Source: Streptomyces smyrnaeus (GTDB lineage Bacteria; Actinomycetota; Actinomycetes; Streptomycetales; Streptomycetaceae). From it: 64,000 nt of DNA. Under the pieces are notes generated by a model. That model saw only the letters and a list, made by a program, of their open reading frames with translations. It was not told where the DNA came from and did no database searches. Positions 51,778-60,266 of this stretch are shown here, piece by piece. Each line of letters begins with the position of its first letter. The first letter of the stretch is position 1. The stretch covers positions 186,001 through 250,000 of the forward strand of contig NZ_JAFFZM010000001.1 of assembly GCF_017676345.1 (NCBI RefSeq), in the 5' to 3' direction. Made by a program: the position numbers and the translations under genes.

Positions 51778-52704
51778 CTAGTGCGCCGAGATGTGCAGCG
51801 GCGCCTGGCCGCCGTGGTCGCGTACGACGGGGAAGAACACCTCGGGCGGCCAGGTCAGCAGGTGCCAGACGATGCCCGCGACCGAGCGGTTGTACGGCCA
51901 GCCGGCGGGGTCGGTCAGGCCCCAGCGCGAGAACGCGGTCAGCAGCACGGGGTCGGCCGGGACCCACGCGCCGTCCAGCTCGAACTCCACCCAGTGGTGC
52001 AGCGTGGTGAACGGCGGTGCGACCAGCAGCCCGGCGCCGTGCCGGGCCCGGATGCCGCGCCGCCCGGCCTCCCGCAGCAGCAGCCGGGTCGGAATCAGAC
52101 AGTTGGCCAGCCGGGTCTCGCGGGAGAAGCCCTCGTCCTCGATGACCCCGTCGGGAAGGACGTACAGCTCCCAGTCGGCGACGAGCGAGAGCAGGTCGGA
52201 ACGGTCCTCGTCGAAGACATGGGTGTTGGACGGCAGCTGGGCCCGCACCGTGAACACGCCGGGCGAGGACTCGCGCAGGCTGCCGGGTTCGCTGTGCTCG
52301 CCCAGCCCCGAGACGGGGGTGAAGGCGCACTCCCCCGGGTGGCCCGGATCGGCGCACGAAGCGCGCAGCTCCAGCTCGTGGAGGTGCCGCTCGCCCTTGC
52401 GGGCCACCTCGTCCATGGCCTGTGCCTTGCGGGTGAGGGCCTGGAAGTAGGGCGAGGGCAGGTTCAGATAGGTGCTGATGTTGTGCAGGTCGGTGCGCTC
52501 GAAGCGGCGCTGGTCCCCCTCGCCCCGGTGCGGCAGCCCGTGGTCGAGGAGTGCTTCGAGCAGGGCGGGGCCGATGGCCCAGGTCTCCGCGGCGAAGGCG
52601 GCGTCCTTGGTGAACGTACGGTGCCGGTCGGGAACGCGCAGAATCCGGTCGACGGCCTCCTGCAGCGTGCCGGGTGCGTAGAGGTGGGTCATAAAAGCGC
52701 TCAC
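51778..52704 (-). CDS. Transglutaminase-like protein
   Basis: The 308-residue protein has the Cys-His-Asp triad of the transglutaminase fold: Cys202 in LANCLIPTRLLLREAG, His237 in TLHHWVEFELD and Asp251 in WVPADPVLL. The N-terminal 170 residues show no recognised domain. Such proteins may be proteases, amidases or amide-bond-forming enzymes. The start is GTG 52704, which overlaps the aldolase-subunit stop by 4 bases (GTGA) behind GAGGGGA, so the two are made in step. No signal peptide, so it acts in the cytosol. Confidence 0.85.
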   Translation of the reverse strand: MSAFMTHLYAPGTLQEAVDRILRVPDRHRTFTKDAAFAAETWAIGPALLEALLDHGLPHRGEGDQRRFERTDLHNISTYLNLPSPYFQALTRKAQAMDEVARKGERHLHELELRASCADPGHPGECAFTPVSGLGEHSEPGSLRESSPGVFTVRAQLPSNTHVFDEDRSDLLSLVADWELYVLPDGVIEDEGFSRETRLANCLIPTRLLLREAGRRGIRARHGAGLLVAPPFTTLHHWVEFELDGAWVPADPVLLTAFSRWGLTDPAGWPYNRSVAGIVWHLLTWPPEVFFPVVRDHGGQAPLHISAH

Positions 52705-53879
52705 CGGGTCCCCTCGGCGGTCCGCTCGACGGGCTGCCCGTCCACCCGGTCGGCGGCCTGTCCGCCGGCCCGCTCCACGGCCCGCAGCGCGGACTCGATG
52801 CGCTCGGCCACCGCGTCCCGCAGCACCGCCTCCAGGGGCGGCCTGCCCCGCGCGGCGAGGGCAGCTGCGGCCTCCTCGCGGATGCGCAGCCCCCCCTCGG
52901 TACGGAAGACGTAGTGGCCGGCGATGACGGCGCGCTCGACATCGGTCGCGGTCGTCGGGTCCAGCATCCATTTGCGCCACTTGCCGCTGTCGTAGGCCAG
53001 CCGCAGGAAGTCCTCCTTGGCGCGGTGCAGCGCCAGCTCGTCCAGGACGCGCAGCAGGGCGCGGGTCTCGGCGACGCCGTACTCCGGCGCGACGTTGAAC
53101 GCGTCCACCCCGGCACGCAGCAGCAGCGCCGTCTCCTCGGTGGTGAGGTAGTCGCAGTTGTGCGCCTTGAGCCGGACGCCTTCCTGGTGGCAGGTGGCGG
53201 CCAGGGTGGACACCTGACGCAGCGTCTCGTCGCGGGCCCGCGGCTCGTGGAAGCGGCCGACGTTGCGCAGCTCGGCGACCTTGGTGCCGGTCTGCGCCAC
53301 CACGTAGCGGGGCCGGGGCGCACCGGCGGCCTCGATGCCCTCCAGCACCAGGCGCAGGGCGGCCTTGAACTCGTCGGGGTCGTTGGTGGACACGTCCTGC
53401 GGCTCGAAGCCGATCTCGTAGGCGACGTCGGCACCGCGCGCCCGGGCCTCGGCGTGACAGCGCGCGTACAGCTCCACGAGGCGCGCGGCGGCGGTCTGGG
53501 CGGGCACCGGGCCGGTTCCGGGGCGGCCTTCGGAGGTGTCGATGTGCAGCAGCCCGAAACCGGCGTCGAGGTCGGCGGCGAAGGAGCGGACGCACGAGTC
53601 GAGGGCCTCGGCGGGCTCGGTGATGTCCGCCTCGGCGGTGTGCATCCAGGGGCCGCCGTGGTCACGGCACAGCAGCAGCAGCCCGTCCGGGTCGTGTTCT
53701 GTGACGTGGTCGGCGAACTCCTGCGTCGTCCAGCCCAGATAGCCGCCGCCGAACTCGGCCGCGTCCACCTGGCGGCGGCTGGGGATGAGCATGAGCGGGG
53801 TGCGGGTGCGCCGGGCGACGGTGAGCGCCGCGTCGACGGTGCAGCGCGAGACCGGGCCGATGCCGACCACAGGTTCCAT
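52701..53879 (-). CDS. GatZ/KbaZ-like tagatose-bisphosphate aldolase subunit
   Basis: The 392-residue protein resembles the GatZ/KbaZ family, the so-called non-catalytic subunit of class II D-tagatose-1,6-bisphosphate aldolase. Motifs include LMLIPSRRQVD, GLLLLCRDHGGPW with possible metal-binding Asp-His, DVAYEIGFEPQDVSTND, and VRLKAHNCDYLT with a His near the active site. It forms a TIM barrel. The catalytic GatY/KbaY partner is not in the window, so the protein may act alone on another sugar phosphate. It is translationally coupled to the transglutaminase-like gene. Confidence 0.85.
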   Translation of the reverse strand: MEPVVGIGPVSRCTVDAALTVARRTRTPLMLIPSRRQVDAAEFGGGYLGWTTQEFADHVTEHDPDGLLLLCRDHGGPWMHTAEADITEPAEALDSCVRSFAADLDAGFGLLHIDTSEGRPGTGPVPAQTAAARLVELYARCHAEARARGADVAYEIGFEPQDVSTNDPDEFKAALRLVLEGIEAAGAPRPRYVVAQTGTKVAELRNVGRFHEPRARDETLRQVSTLAATCHQEGVRLKAHNCDYLTTEETALLLRAGVDAFNVAPEYGVAETRALLRVLDELALHRAKEDFLRLAYDSGKWRKWMLDPTTATDVERAVIAGHYVFRTEGGLRIREEAAAALAARGRPPLEAVLRDAVAERIESALRAVERAGGQAADRVDGQPVERTAEGTR

Positions 53880-53932
53880 GGGTGTCTTCCCCTGTTTCTC
53901 GAGGGTTTCAGCGCTCGACGCGGGGGGCCCGC

Positions 53933-55147
53933 TCAGCGCGGCTGCCGGGAGCGGAACTTCGTCAGATCACCGATCTCGGAGTCCGGCGGCCAAGTGCACC
54001 AGGGGAACGTCTCGTAGGCTCCGGCCCCCGCGCCCTCGGCGTCGAACCAGTCGGTGGCGCGCGCGTGGTGCAGGTGGACCATGCGGTCGCGGTGGCGGTC
54101 CAGACCACCGTGCAGGTCGGCCCGCCAGGTGAAGTCGTTGTCGGCGCCGCCCCAGCCGGCGGTGAACCGCTCGTCGTAGCCGCCGATCCGGGTGAAGAGG
54201 TTCTCCCGCAGCCATACGCAGGCGCCGGGGGTACGGCGCAGGAACACGCCGCGCAGCGCGTCCCTGTCCACGGCCGGGAGCTGCTCCAGGCAGCGCTCGG
54301 TGACGGCCTGATGGCTGGAGGCGGCATCGAGGTACAGCATGTCCTCGAACGGCCAGTGCGCCTGGGTGCCCGGTACCCGGAACCGTTCGACGGCACGCTC
54401 GACGAAGCCGCGGTCGACGAGGATGTCGGCTTCCAGCACACAGATCAGCTCGGCCGGGCGCGCACCGTGCACCACGCCCGCGTTGATGGTCCACGAGTAG
54501 TTGAACGGACCGGCGTTCTCCGCGAACAGATAGGTGTCGCACCAGGGGCCGTACAGACTCTCCCAGCGCGGCCGGGAGTCGGCCTCCACCACGACGACGC
54601 GGTAGCGGTCGCGCGGATGACTCTGGTCGTTGAGCGCGTGCAGTACGGCGGCCAGGTTGCGGGTGCGCTCACCCTCCTCGCCGCGCTCCCGGAAGGGGAT
54701 CACCAAAGCCGCGTCCACAGGCCCGGTCGGCCTGGCCGCGGGCTTGCAGGTACGCAGGATCTGCGCGGCGTCGGGTGCGCCGAGCCCGGCGGGCCGCTCG
54801 GTGCCGGTCTGCATCCGCAGCCGGGAGCAGGTCTCCGCCTCCCGGACGAGGGCGGCGAGGCGCTCGGTCTCCGGCTCGTCGCCGGCCTGCGCGAGCCGGT
54901 CGGTCAGCAGCACCGTCAACCGGCGGCAGGCCTCGATGTCGGCGGGATCCTTCCCCACGGTCGCGGCCAGGGTGCGGACGTGTTCGTCGGGGACGGCCAG
55001 CACCGCGTCCTTGACGGCTCGGTGGGCGTCGCGGGACCAGGCCCAGAAGCCGGGAGCAGCCGACTGCGCGAACGGATCGGCGACGAGGGCGACACTGCTG
55101 ACGGCGGCGTCCGCGAGAGTGGCGGGGTCCTGGTGCCTCCAGCTCAT
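53933..55147 (-). CDS. Family 2 glycosyltransferase with C-terminal 7C-type domain
   Basis: The 404-residue protein starts at ATG 55147 behind GAGAGGA. The first 140 residues are helical and have no known match. The GT-A domain begins with ALVIPFRERGEEGERTRNL; ICVLEADILVD supplies the acidic metal site. The C-terminal GGYDERFTAGWGGADNDFTWR is the glyco_transf_7C motif of chondroitin-synthase-like and GalNAc transferases. It adds a sugar from a nucleotide sugar to an unknown acceptor. It heads the minus-strand sugar block; a 53-bp gap separates it from the aldolase-subunit gene. Confidence 0.88.
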   Translation of the reverse strand: MSWRHQDPATLADAAVSSVALVADPFAQSAAPGFWAWSRDAHRAVKDAVLAVPDEHVRTLAATVGKDPADIEACRRLTVLLTDRLAQAGDEPETERLAALVREAETCSRLRMQTGTERPAGLGAPDAAQILRTCKPAARPTGPVDAALVIPFRERGEEGERTRNLAAVLHALNDQSHPRDRYRVVVVEADSRPRWESLYGPWCDTYLFAENAGPFNYSWTINAGVVHGARPAELICVLEADILVDRGFVERAVERFRVPGTQAHWPFEDMLYLDAASSHQAVTERCLEQLPAVDRDALRGVFLRRTPGACVWLRENLFTRIGGYDERFTAGWGGADNDFTWRADLHGGLDRHRDRMVHLHHARATDWFDAEGAGAGAYETFPWCTWPPDSEIGDLTKFRSRQPR

Positions 55148-55448
55148 GGGGTCGGTCCTCTCGGCAGGGGGACGAAGGTGTTTCCGCCGCACGGGGAGAG
55201 CCCCTGGCGCTCGATCGACGGCCACCACCGGGGTGTTCGGCGCCGACCGCGGGCTCATCCTGCTCTCCGCTTCGGACCGCCGACAGCCCCGGACGACCGC
55301 CCACACTGAGCTGAGCGATCGGGGGTGGCCGATCGGGTAGCTCTGGTGGTCAGGGCACGGCACGCCGAACGGCCGGGCAGGGTCGGTCGCCCACCGCCCG
55401 GCCGAACGCCTTCCGGTTCCGCTCCGCGCAGGCCGCGCGGCGATCGGG
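55148..55448. promoter_or_regulatory. Intergenic region before the sugar block
   Basis: This 301-bp region should contain the promoter of the GT2-led block and the terminator of the LuxR gene. I could not place -35 and -10 boxes. GATCG-N8-CGATC near 55317 is a short palindrome. No small gene was found. Confidence 0.3.
55370..55404 (-). terminator. Hairpin terminator of the LuxR gene
   Basis: A perfect 9-bp stem (CGGCCGGGC 55370-55378, GCCCGGCCG 55396-55404) with a 17-base loop, 45 bases past the LuxR stop on the minus strand. Confidence 0.5.
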
Positions 55449-56132
55449 TCAGTCGATGAGGCCCAGCTTGATCGCGGTGACCACGGCGGCCGTACGGTTC
55501 GCGGCGCCGAGTTTGAGCAGCACACTGCTCACCAGCCGCTTGACCCCGTGCTCGGAGATCCGCAGCTGCCGGGCGATCTGTTTGTTGCTGAGGCCGGCCA
55601 CGAGGTGGGCGAGCACTTCCTGCTCGCGGGCCGTCAACCGCACCGTGCGGGCGGGCAGCAGATGCGCCGACTCGCCCGCGTGACTGAGCAGTTGGCGCCC
55701 CAGCCGCAGCGGCATCGGCATCTCGTCGGCGGCAAGTTGCCGCAGCGCCCGGTCCAGGGCCGCCGCCGTCAGCTCCTCGCGCAGCAGATAGCCGTCGGCG
55801 GGCAGCCGGGCGAGTGCCGAGTCGGACTCGGCGTCCGCGGGATCGAGCAGGACGAGGGTGCGCAGTCCCGGGTGGGCGTGGCGGAGCCGTCCGACGGGGG
55901 CCGGTGCGCTGTGCGAGCTGGAGAGGATCAGGACGTCGAACCTGGCCTCGGCCAGAGCCCCTTCGAGTGCGGCGGGGTGCGTGAACTGTGCGGCGCTTTC
56001 GACGACGGTCAGTTTCGGCAGCATCGCCTGGAGGCCGAGGCGGAGCAGTTCGGCCTCGACGTGTACGGCGACGGCCAGCCGGGTTTCGGTGGTGCGATCA
56101 CTGGTGTCCGGCTTTTCCTGGATCTCGGTCAT
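55449..56132 (-). CDS. LuxR-type regulator with atypical receiver
   Basis: The 227-residue protein has a C-terminal LuxR helix-turn-helix (about 160-225) with LTAREQEVLAHLVAGLSNKQIARQ and RLVSSVLLKLGAANRTAAV. The N-terminal half has the fold pattern of a response-regulator receiver (VAVHVEAELLRLGLQAML, FDVLILSSS, PADGYLLREE), but the strand-3 end that should hold the phosphorylated Asp reads SSS. It is therefore probably not controlled by phosphorylation, and no sensor kinase is adjacent. I start at ATG 56132. It may control the sugar block to its left or the SGNH/EPS genes to its right. Confidence 0.85.
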   Translation of the reverse strand: MTEIQEKPDTSDRTTETRLAVAVHVEAELLRLGLQAMLPKLTVVESAAQFTHPAALEGALAEARFDVLILSSSHSAPAPVGRLRHAHPGLRTLVLLDPADAESDSALARLPADGYLLREELTAAALDRALRQLAADEMPMPLRLGRQLLSHAGESAHLLPARTVRLTAREQEVLAHLVAGLSNKQIARQLRISEHGVKRLVSSVLLKLGAANRTAAVVTAIKLGLID

Positions 56133-56471
56133 GCGGTTCACCCAATCCCCGTGTGAGGCCACCACCGGGCTGCGCGCAGTAGTGGTCTAGTCCTGAATGC
56201 CGCGAGCGATGATCCCGCAAACTCGGGCCCCGGGGAAGCGAGTTGGTGGAGTGACTGCCGGTGTTCCGCCCCGTCATTGTGGCGCCTGTTGCCTACCCGC
56301 GCCACGCGATCGGCGTAGACCGGACGTAGTTCGCACGTAGTTCGCCGTCCCGGCTCTGGCCTGCTGCCCGGTCCCGAGCTGTGCTGGTGGGACAGCGAAC
56401 CCACCGGACACAGCCGCACCGGAGTGCGCAGCCCGACCGGCAGCCCCCGCAGCGGCAGATCGGGGCGTGAC
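56133..56471. promoter_or_regulatory. Divergent LuxR / SGNH region with 11-bp iterons
   Basis: This 339-bp region holds three units in 11-bp phase (56313-56345): GCGTAGACCGG, then two exact ACGTAGTTCGC copies. The period is one DNA turn, as for side-by-side protein binding. They end 126 bp before the SGNH start. The part near the LuxR start contains GTGGTCTAGTCC but lacks a clear promoter. No small gene was found. Confidence 0.5.
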
Positions 56472-58154
56472 ATGACGGCACCGGAACCCCCATCCGCACC
56501 GGAACCTCCCTCCGCACCGGCCCCCACCACGCCGACCCCCACCGCCGCGCCCCGGGCCGCCACCGGGCGCACCGGTCCGGGGGCGCCCTACACCGATCCG
56601 ACCCTGGGCATCCCCGTCCCCACCTCCTGGCGCGGCGAGCCGCGCAACCGGCTGGTGACCATCGGCGACTCCCTGACCCAGGGCTTCCAAAGCTGCGCCG
56701 CCTTCCAGACACAGCTGTCGTACCCGGCGATCATCGCGCACGAGCTGGGCTGGGCCGAACACTTCCGCCATCCCTCCTTCGAGGGCTGCGGCGGGCTCCC
56801 CCTCAACCTGGAGATGCTGCTGCGCGACATCGAGGACCACTGCGGCCGGGCCATCGACTGGTGGGACACCCCCTCGGCGCTGTTCCGGGCCCGCCGCTTC
56901 ATGGACAAGGTGGAGGACTACTGGGAGCGCGGCGCCGGCTGCGCTCCGGTGGCCGAAGAGGCCATCAACCACAATCTGGCCGTCTTCGGCTGGGACCTGC
57001 GGGACGCCCTGGACAAGTCGGCGGACGTCTGCCGCGAGATGATCGACGCCCCGCGCGACGATCTGGTACGGCAGGTGGTCAGCAGCCCGGGTGAGCGTGC
57101 GGCGTTGCGCACCCTTCCCACCCGGCCGCCGACCGCCGGGGCGCTCACCCAGGTGACGGCGGCTGCCGCACTGGGCGAGCAGACGGCCGGCACCCGGCAC
57201 GGCGAGGCCACCGAGGACGGTGAGCGGGAGGCGGACCCGGAGCACGGCATCGAGACGCTGATCGTCTTCCTCGGCGCCAACAACGCGCTCTCCTCCGTCA
57301 TCGAGCTCAAGGTCGTCTGGAGCGAGGAGGGCTACGACGATCTGCGCGAGAAGGCGCGCTTCACGGTGTGGCGGCCCGAACACTTCGCGGCCGAACTGCG
57401 GCAGTTGGCGGACGCGGTGGAGCGGATCAGGGCCCGGCACGTGATCTGGTGCACCGTCCCGCATGTCACCATCGCGCCGATCGCCCGGGGGGTGCGCGGC
57501 AAGCTGGAGCCCGGCTCGCGCTACTTCCCGTACTACACCCGCCCCTGGATCAGCGACAGTGCCTTCGATCCGGAGCGCGATCCCCATCTGACCGCGGAGC
57601 AGGCCCGCGCGGTGGACGCGGCGATCGACCAGTACAACGACGCGATGGCCGAGGTGGTGCGCGGGGCGCGGCAGGCCGGGCGGGACTGGTATCTGCTGGA
57701 CGCCGCCGGGTTGCTGGATCGGTTGGCCTGCCGCCGCTACTTCGAGGACGAGGCGGCGCGGCCCGACTGGTGGACGCCGTATCCGCTCCCCCGCGAGTTG
57801 GCGGGGCTCGATCCGGTGCCCAATTCGCGTTTCCTGCTGAGCGACGGCGACCGGCGCAGCGACGGCGGGCTGTTCTCGCTGGACGGTGTGCACCCGACGA
57901 CGGTCGCCTACGGCATCCTCGCCCAGGAGCTGATCGAGGTGATGCGGCGGGCGGGCGTGGAGTTCCGCACCCCCTACGGAGGCCGACCGCGCACCGGCCC
58001 GGTGCGGGTGGACTTCACCCGGCTGATGCGCCGTGACACCCTCATCAACCGCCCGCCGGCCAACGTCACCTCCGGTCTGGAGGCCATCGGATGGGCCGAC
58101 GAGGCGCTGGACGTGCTGGCCAGGGCGCTGCGGTTCGGCCGCCGCGGCAAGTAG
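56472..58154 (+). CDS. SGNH/GDSL-family hydrolase-like protein, large cytosolic form
   Basis: The 560-residue protein has an N-terminal disordered Pro/Ala/Thr-rich part (about 1-45), then an SGNH hydrolase with block I TIGDSLTQGF (Ser67), block III FLGANNALSS (Asn) and block V LDGVHPTTVAY (Asp and His). Large insertions between the blocks make it about twice the normal length. There is no signal peptide. SGNH enzymes act on esters and acyl groups of lipids or sugars. The gene starts at ATG 56472 with GGGG upstream and stands before the EPS operon, but its link to it is unproven. Confidence 0.82.
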   Translation: MTAPEPPSAPEPPSAPAPTTPTPTAAPRAATGRTGPGAPYTDPTLGIPVPTSWRGEPRNRLVTIGDSLTQGFQSCAAFQTQLSYPAIIAHELGWAEHFRHPSFEGCGGLPLNLEMLLRDIEDHCGRAIDWWDTPSALFRARRFMDKVEDYWERGAGCAPVAEEAINHNLAVFGWDLRDALDKSADVCREMIDAPRDDLVRQVVSSPGERAALRTLPTRPPTAGALTQVTAAAALGEQTAGTRHGEATEDGEREADPEHGIETLIVFLGANNALSSVIELKVVWSEEGYDDLREKARFTVWRPEHFAAELRQLADAVERIRARHVIWCTVPHVTIAPIARGVRGKLEPGSRYFPYYTRPWISDSAFDPERDPHLTAEQARAVDAAIDQYNDAMAEVVRGARQAGRDWYLLDAAGLLDRLACRRYFEDEAARPDWWTPYPLPRELAGLDPVPNSRFLLSDGDRRSDGGLFSLDGVHPTTVAYGILAQELIEVMRRAGVEFRTPYGGRPRTGPVRVDFTRLMRRDTLINRPPANVTSGLEAIGWADEALDVLARALRFGRRGK

Positions 58155-58235
58155 CGGTCGCGCAGGAGAGCGCACGGAACCGGCGAGCAGGTTCCCCGCC
58201 TCCTGGTCCGACAGCGGAAGCGCCGTGCGGTACAC

Positions 58236-58285
58236 ACATCGGGTGGTACGGACATCGGGCGGTACTACCGTATGGACATCGGTCC
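58236..58285. repeat. ACATCGG-type short direct repeats
   Basis: ACATCGGGTGGTACGG (58236-58251) is followed by ACATCGGGCGGTACTACCG (from 58252) and ACATCGGTCCG (from 58276). The array lies between two converging genes. Confidence 0.6.
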
Positions 58286-58287
58286 GC

Positions 58288-58788
58288 TCAGCCCCCGTTC
58301 CCGTACCGCACCAGCGCCCAGGCCAGACATCCGAAGGCGGCCGTGTTGCAGACGGTGCGGACGATGTTCCATCGGTGCCACGCGCTCTCGAAGCGCTCGC
58401 GCAGCGCGGCCAGCCCTTCGGCGCTGTCCGGCAGCCCGCCCGCGTCGAGCGCGTCGTTGAGCGGCACGTTGAACGCCATGGTGATCACCAGGACGGCCAC
58501 GTACAGCACGGCCGCCGCGCCCACCCACCACACCGCGCCCCTGCTGCCGCCACCCCACAGCTGCAGTGCCCCGGTGGCGACGATCAGCAGCAGCGAACCC
58601 GCGAACAGCAGCAGGAACCAGCCGTTGAGGATGGCCGTGTTGATGCGTTGCATGCCCTCCACGAACGTCCGGTCCCCGGCGCGCCGCAGCCCCGGGAGGA
58701 CCGCACAGGCGAAGCCGTAGTAGAGGCCCGCGCTCAACCCGGTCAGCAGCACGGCCCCCATCAGGGTCACCCCTTGCAGCACGCGCAC
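58288..58788 (-). CDS. DUF1772 membrane protein
   Basis: The 166-residue protein has four hydrophobic spans and the DUF1772 (anthrone oxygenase-like) pattern: LLTGLSAGLYYGFACAVLPG at the start, an amphipathic FVEGMQRINTAILN, ITMAFNVPLNDAL and a C-terminal WHRWNIVRTVCNTAAF. The family is common in actinobacteria and mostly of unknown function; fungal relatives take part in anthrone oxidation. The start GTG at 58788 follows GAGGGGGAGGG; a GTG two codons later is also possible. Confidence 0.87.
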   Translation of the reverse strand: MRVLQGVTLMGAVLLTGLSAGLYYGFACAVLPGLRRAGDRTFVEGMQRINTAILNGWFLLLFAGSLLLIVATGALQLWGGGSRGAVWWVGAAAVLYVAVLVITMAFNVPLNDALDAGGLPDSAEGLAALRERFESAWHRWNIVRTVCNTAAFGCLAWALVRYGNGG

Positions 58789-59021
58789 ACCCTCCCCCTC
58801 TCGTGGCGCCCGCGCTCTCGGTCGGCCGGGCTGTGCGCCCAGCCAACCGGGTGCGGGCCCGCGGCCCCATGGCCCGGACGCTCACGGGGATGTGCCGGCG
58901 TCGCACCCGCCACATGTGGGACCACTCGGTGAAAACCGGAAGATAACCGGCGCGCCGCTCAGGTTCGACAGTCGGATTTTGTCAAGGTCACTCTGCTTCA
59001 TCTCGGGAGGCGGAGTCGTCC
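58789..59021. promoter_or_regulatory. Upstream region of the EPS operon
   Basis: This 233-bp region holds the promoter of the EPS operon. The stretch 58928-59000 is relatively AT-rich and includes ACCGGAAGATAACCGG, which repeats ACCGG at 11-bp spacing, and TTTTGTCAAGGTC. I cannot define -35 and -10 boxes. GGGAGGCGGAG is the ribosome site of the first gene. Confidence 0.35.
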
Positions 59022-60266
59022 ATGCCTGAATTGCCGGCACAGCGCACCGCTCGGTACGGCAGCGAGCCACGGGGGCGGATGACCGTCCTGCACCTCGCCC
59101 AGCCCGTCGAGGGTGGTGTGGCCCGCGTCGTCACCGATCTCGCCGCGGCCCAGACGGACGCCGGTCTGCACACCGTCGTGGCCTGCCCCGACGGCGGCCG
59201 GCTGGCGCACGCGGCGTCCGCGGCGGGCGCACGGACCGCGCGCTGGTCCGCCGTCCGGGAGCCCGGAGTGGGTGTGGCGGCCGAGGTGTACGACGTACGA
59301 CGCCTGCTCCGTGCCGTACGCCCGGACCTGGTGCACGCGCACAGCGCCAAGGCGGGGCTCGCCGCACGCCTGGCGTTGCGCGGCAGGCTGCCCACCGTCT
59401 ACCAGCCGCACGCCTGGTCCTTCGAGGCCGCGACGGGGCACACCGCGCGGCTGGCCCGCGCCTGGGAGCGGTATGCGGCCCGGTGGGCCGACCGGGTGCT
59501 GTGCGTGAGCCGGGCCGAACGGGACACCGGCACGGCAGCCGGTGTCCACGCCCGGTGGGCCGTGGTGCACAACGGCGTCGACACCGCACGCTTCACCGCC
59601 CCCGGGGCGCGGGAGACGGACCGGCGCGCGAGGCGGCTCGCGGCACTCGGCAAGCTGCCACCGACCGCCGTGCGGGATCTGCCGCCCTCGGCGGTGCTGG
59701 TGGTGTGCGTCGGACGGCTGTGCGAGCAGAAGGGCCAACGCACCCTGCTGACCGCCTGGCCGCGGATCGCGGCACGGGTTCCGGACGCCCGGCTGGTGCT
59801 CGTCGGAGACGGCCCCGACCGGGAGCCGCTGCGCCGCGCCGCTCCGCCAGGAGTGGTGTTCGCGGGCGCCAGCGACGCGGTGCGCGACTGGTACGCCGCC
59901 GCCGACCTGGTGGTGCTGCCCTCCCTGTGGGAGGGCATGGCACTGACCCCGCTGGAGGCGATGGCGTGCGGCAGCCCGGTGGTCGTCAGCGACGTCGCCG
60001 GGTCCCGCGAACTGCTGCCACCCGGCCAGGAGGCCGGCTGCCTGGTGCCGCCGGCTGCCCCGGAAGCGCTCGCGGACGCGGTGGCACGGCTCGCGCTCGA
60101 TCCCCGGCTGCGCGCGGAGTTGGCCGGAGCGGCCGTCGCACACGTACGCGACCGGTTCGACGTGCGCAACACGGCGGCGGCCGTGCTGGAGCTCTACCGG
60201 GAGGTGCTACGGGAGCGTGGGACGAGGGTGACCGTCCCGGCCGCGGAATGGGCGGGTATGCGATGA
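59022..60266 (+). CDS. Family 4 glycosyltransferase (EPS operon)
   Basis: The 414-residue protein has a GT-B fold. The N-terminal acceptor domain has LHLAQPVEGGVARVV and LVHAHSAKAGLAARL, and the donor domain has VCVGRLCEQKGQRTLL, LVGDGPDREPLR and the EX7E motif LWEGMALTPLEAMACG. GT4 enzymes transfer a sugar from a nucleotide donor. It is the first gene of the coupled EPS operon and should add one sugar to the lipid-linked repeat unit. Its stop overlaps the next start by 4 bases (ATGA). Confidence 0.93.
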   Translation: MPELPAQRTARYGSEPRGRMTVLHLAQPVEGGVARVVTDLAAAQTDAGLHTVVACPDGGRLAHAASAAGARTARWSAVREPGVGVAAEVYDVRRLLRAVRPDLVHAHSAKAGLAARLALRGRLPTVYQPHAWSFEAATGHTARLARAWERYAARWADRVLCVSRAERDTGTAAGVHARWAVVHNGVDTARFTAPGARETDRRARRLAALGKLPPTAVRDLPPSAVLVVCVGRLCEQKGQRTLLTAWPRIAARVPDARLVLVGDGPDREPLRRAAPPGVVFAGASDAVRDWYAAADLVVLPSLWEGMALTPLEAMACGSPVVVSDVAGSRELLPPGQEAGCLVPPAAPEALADAVARLALDPRLRAELAGAAVAHVRDRFDVRNTAAAVLELYREVLRERGTRVTVPAAEWAGMR

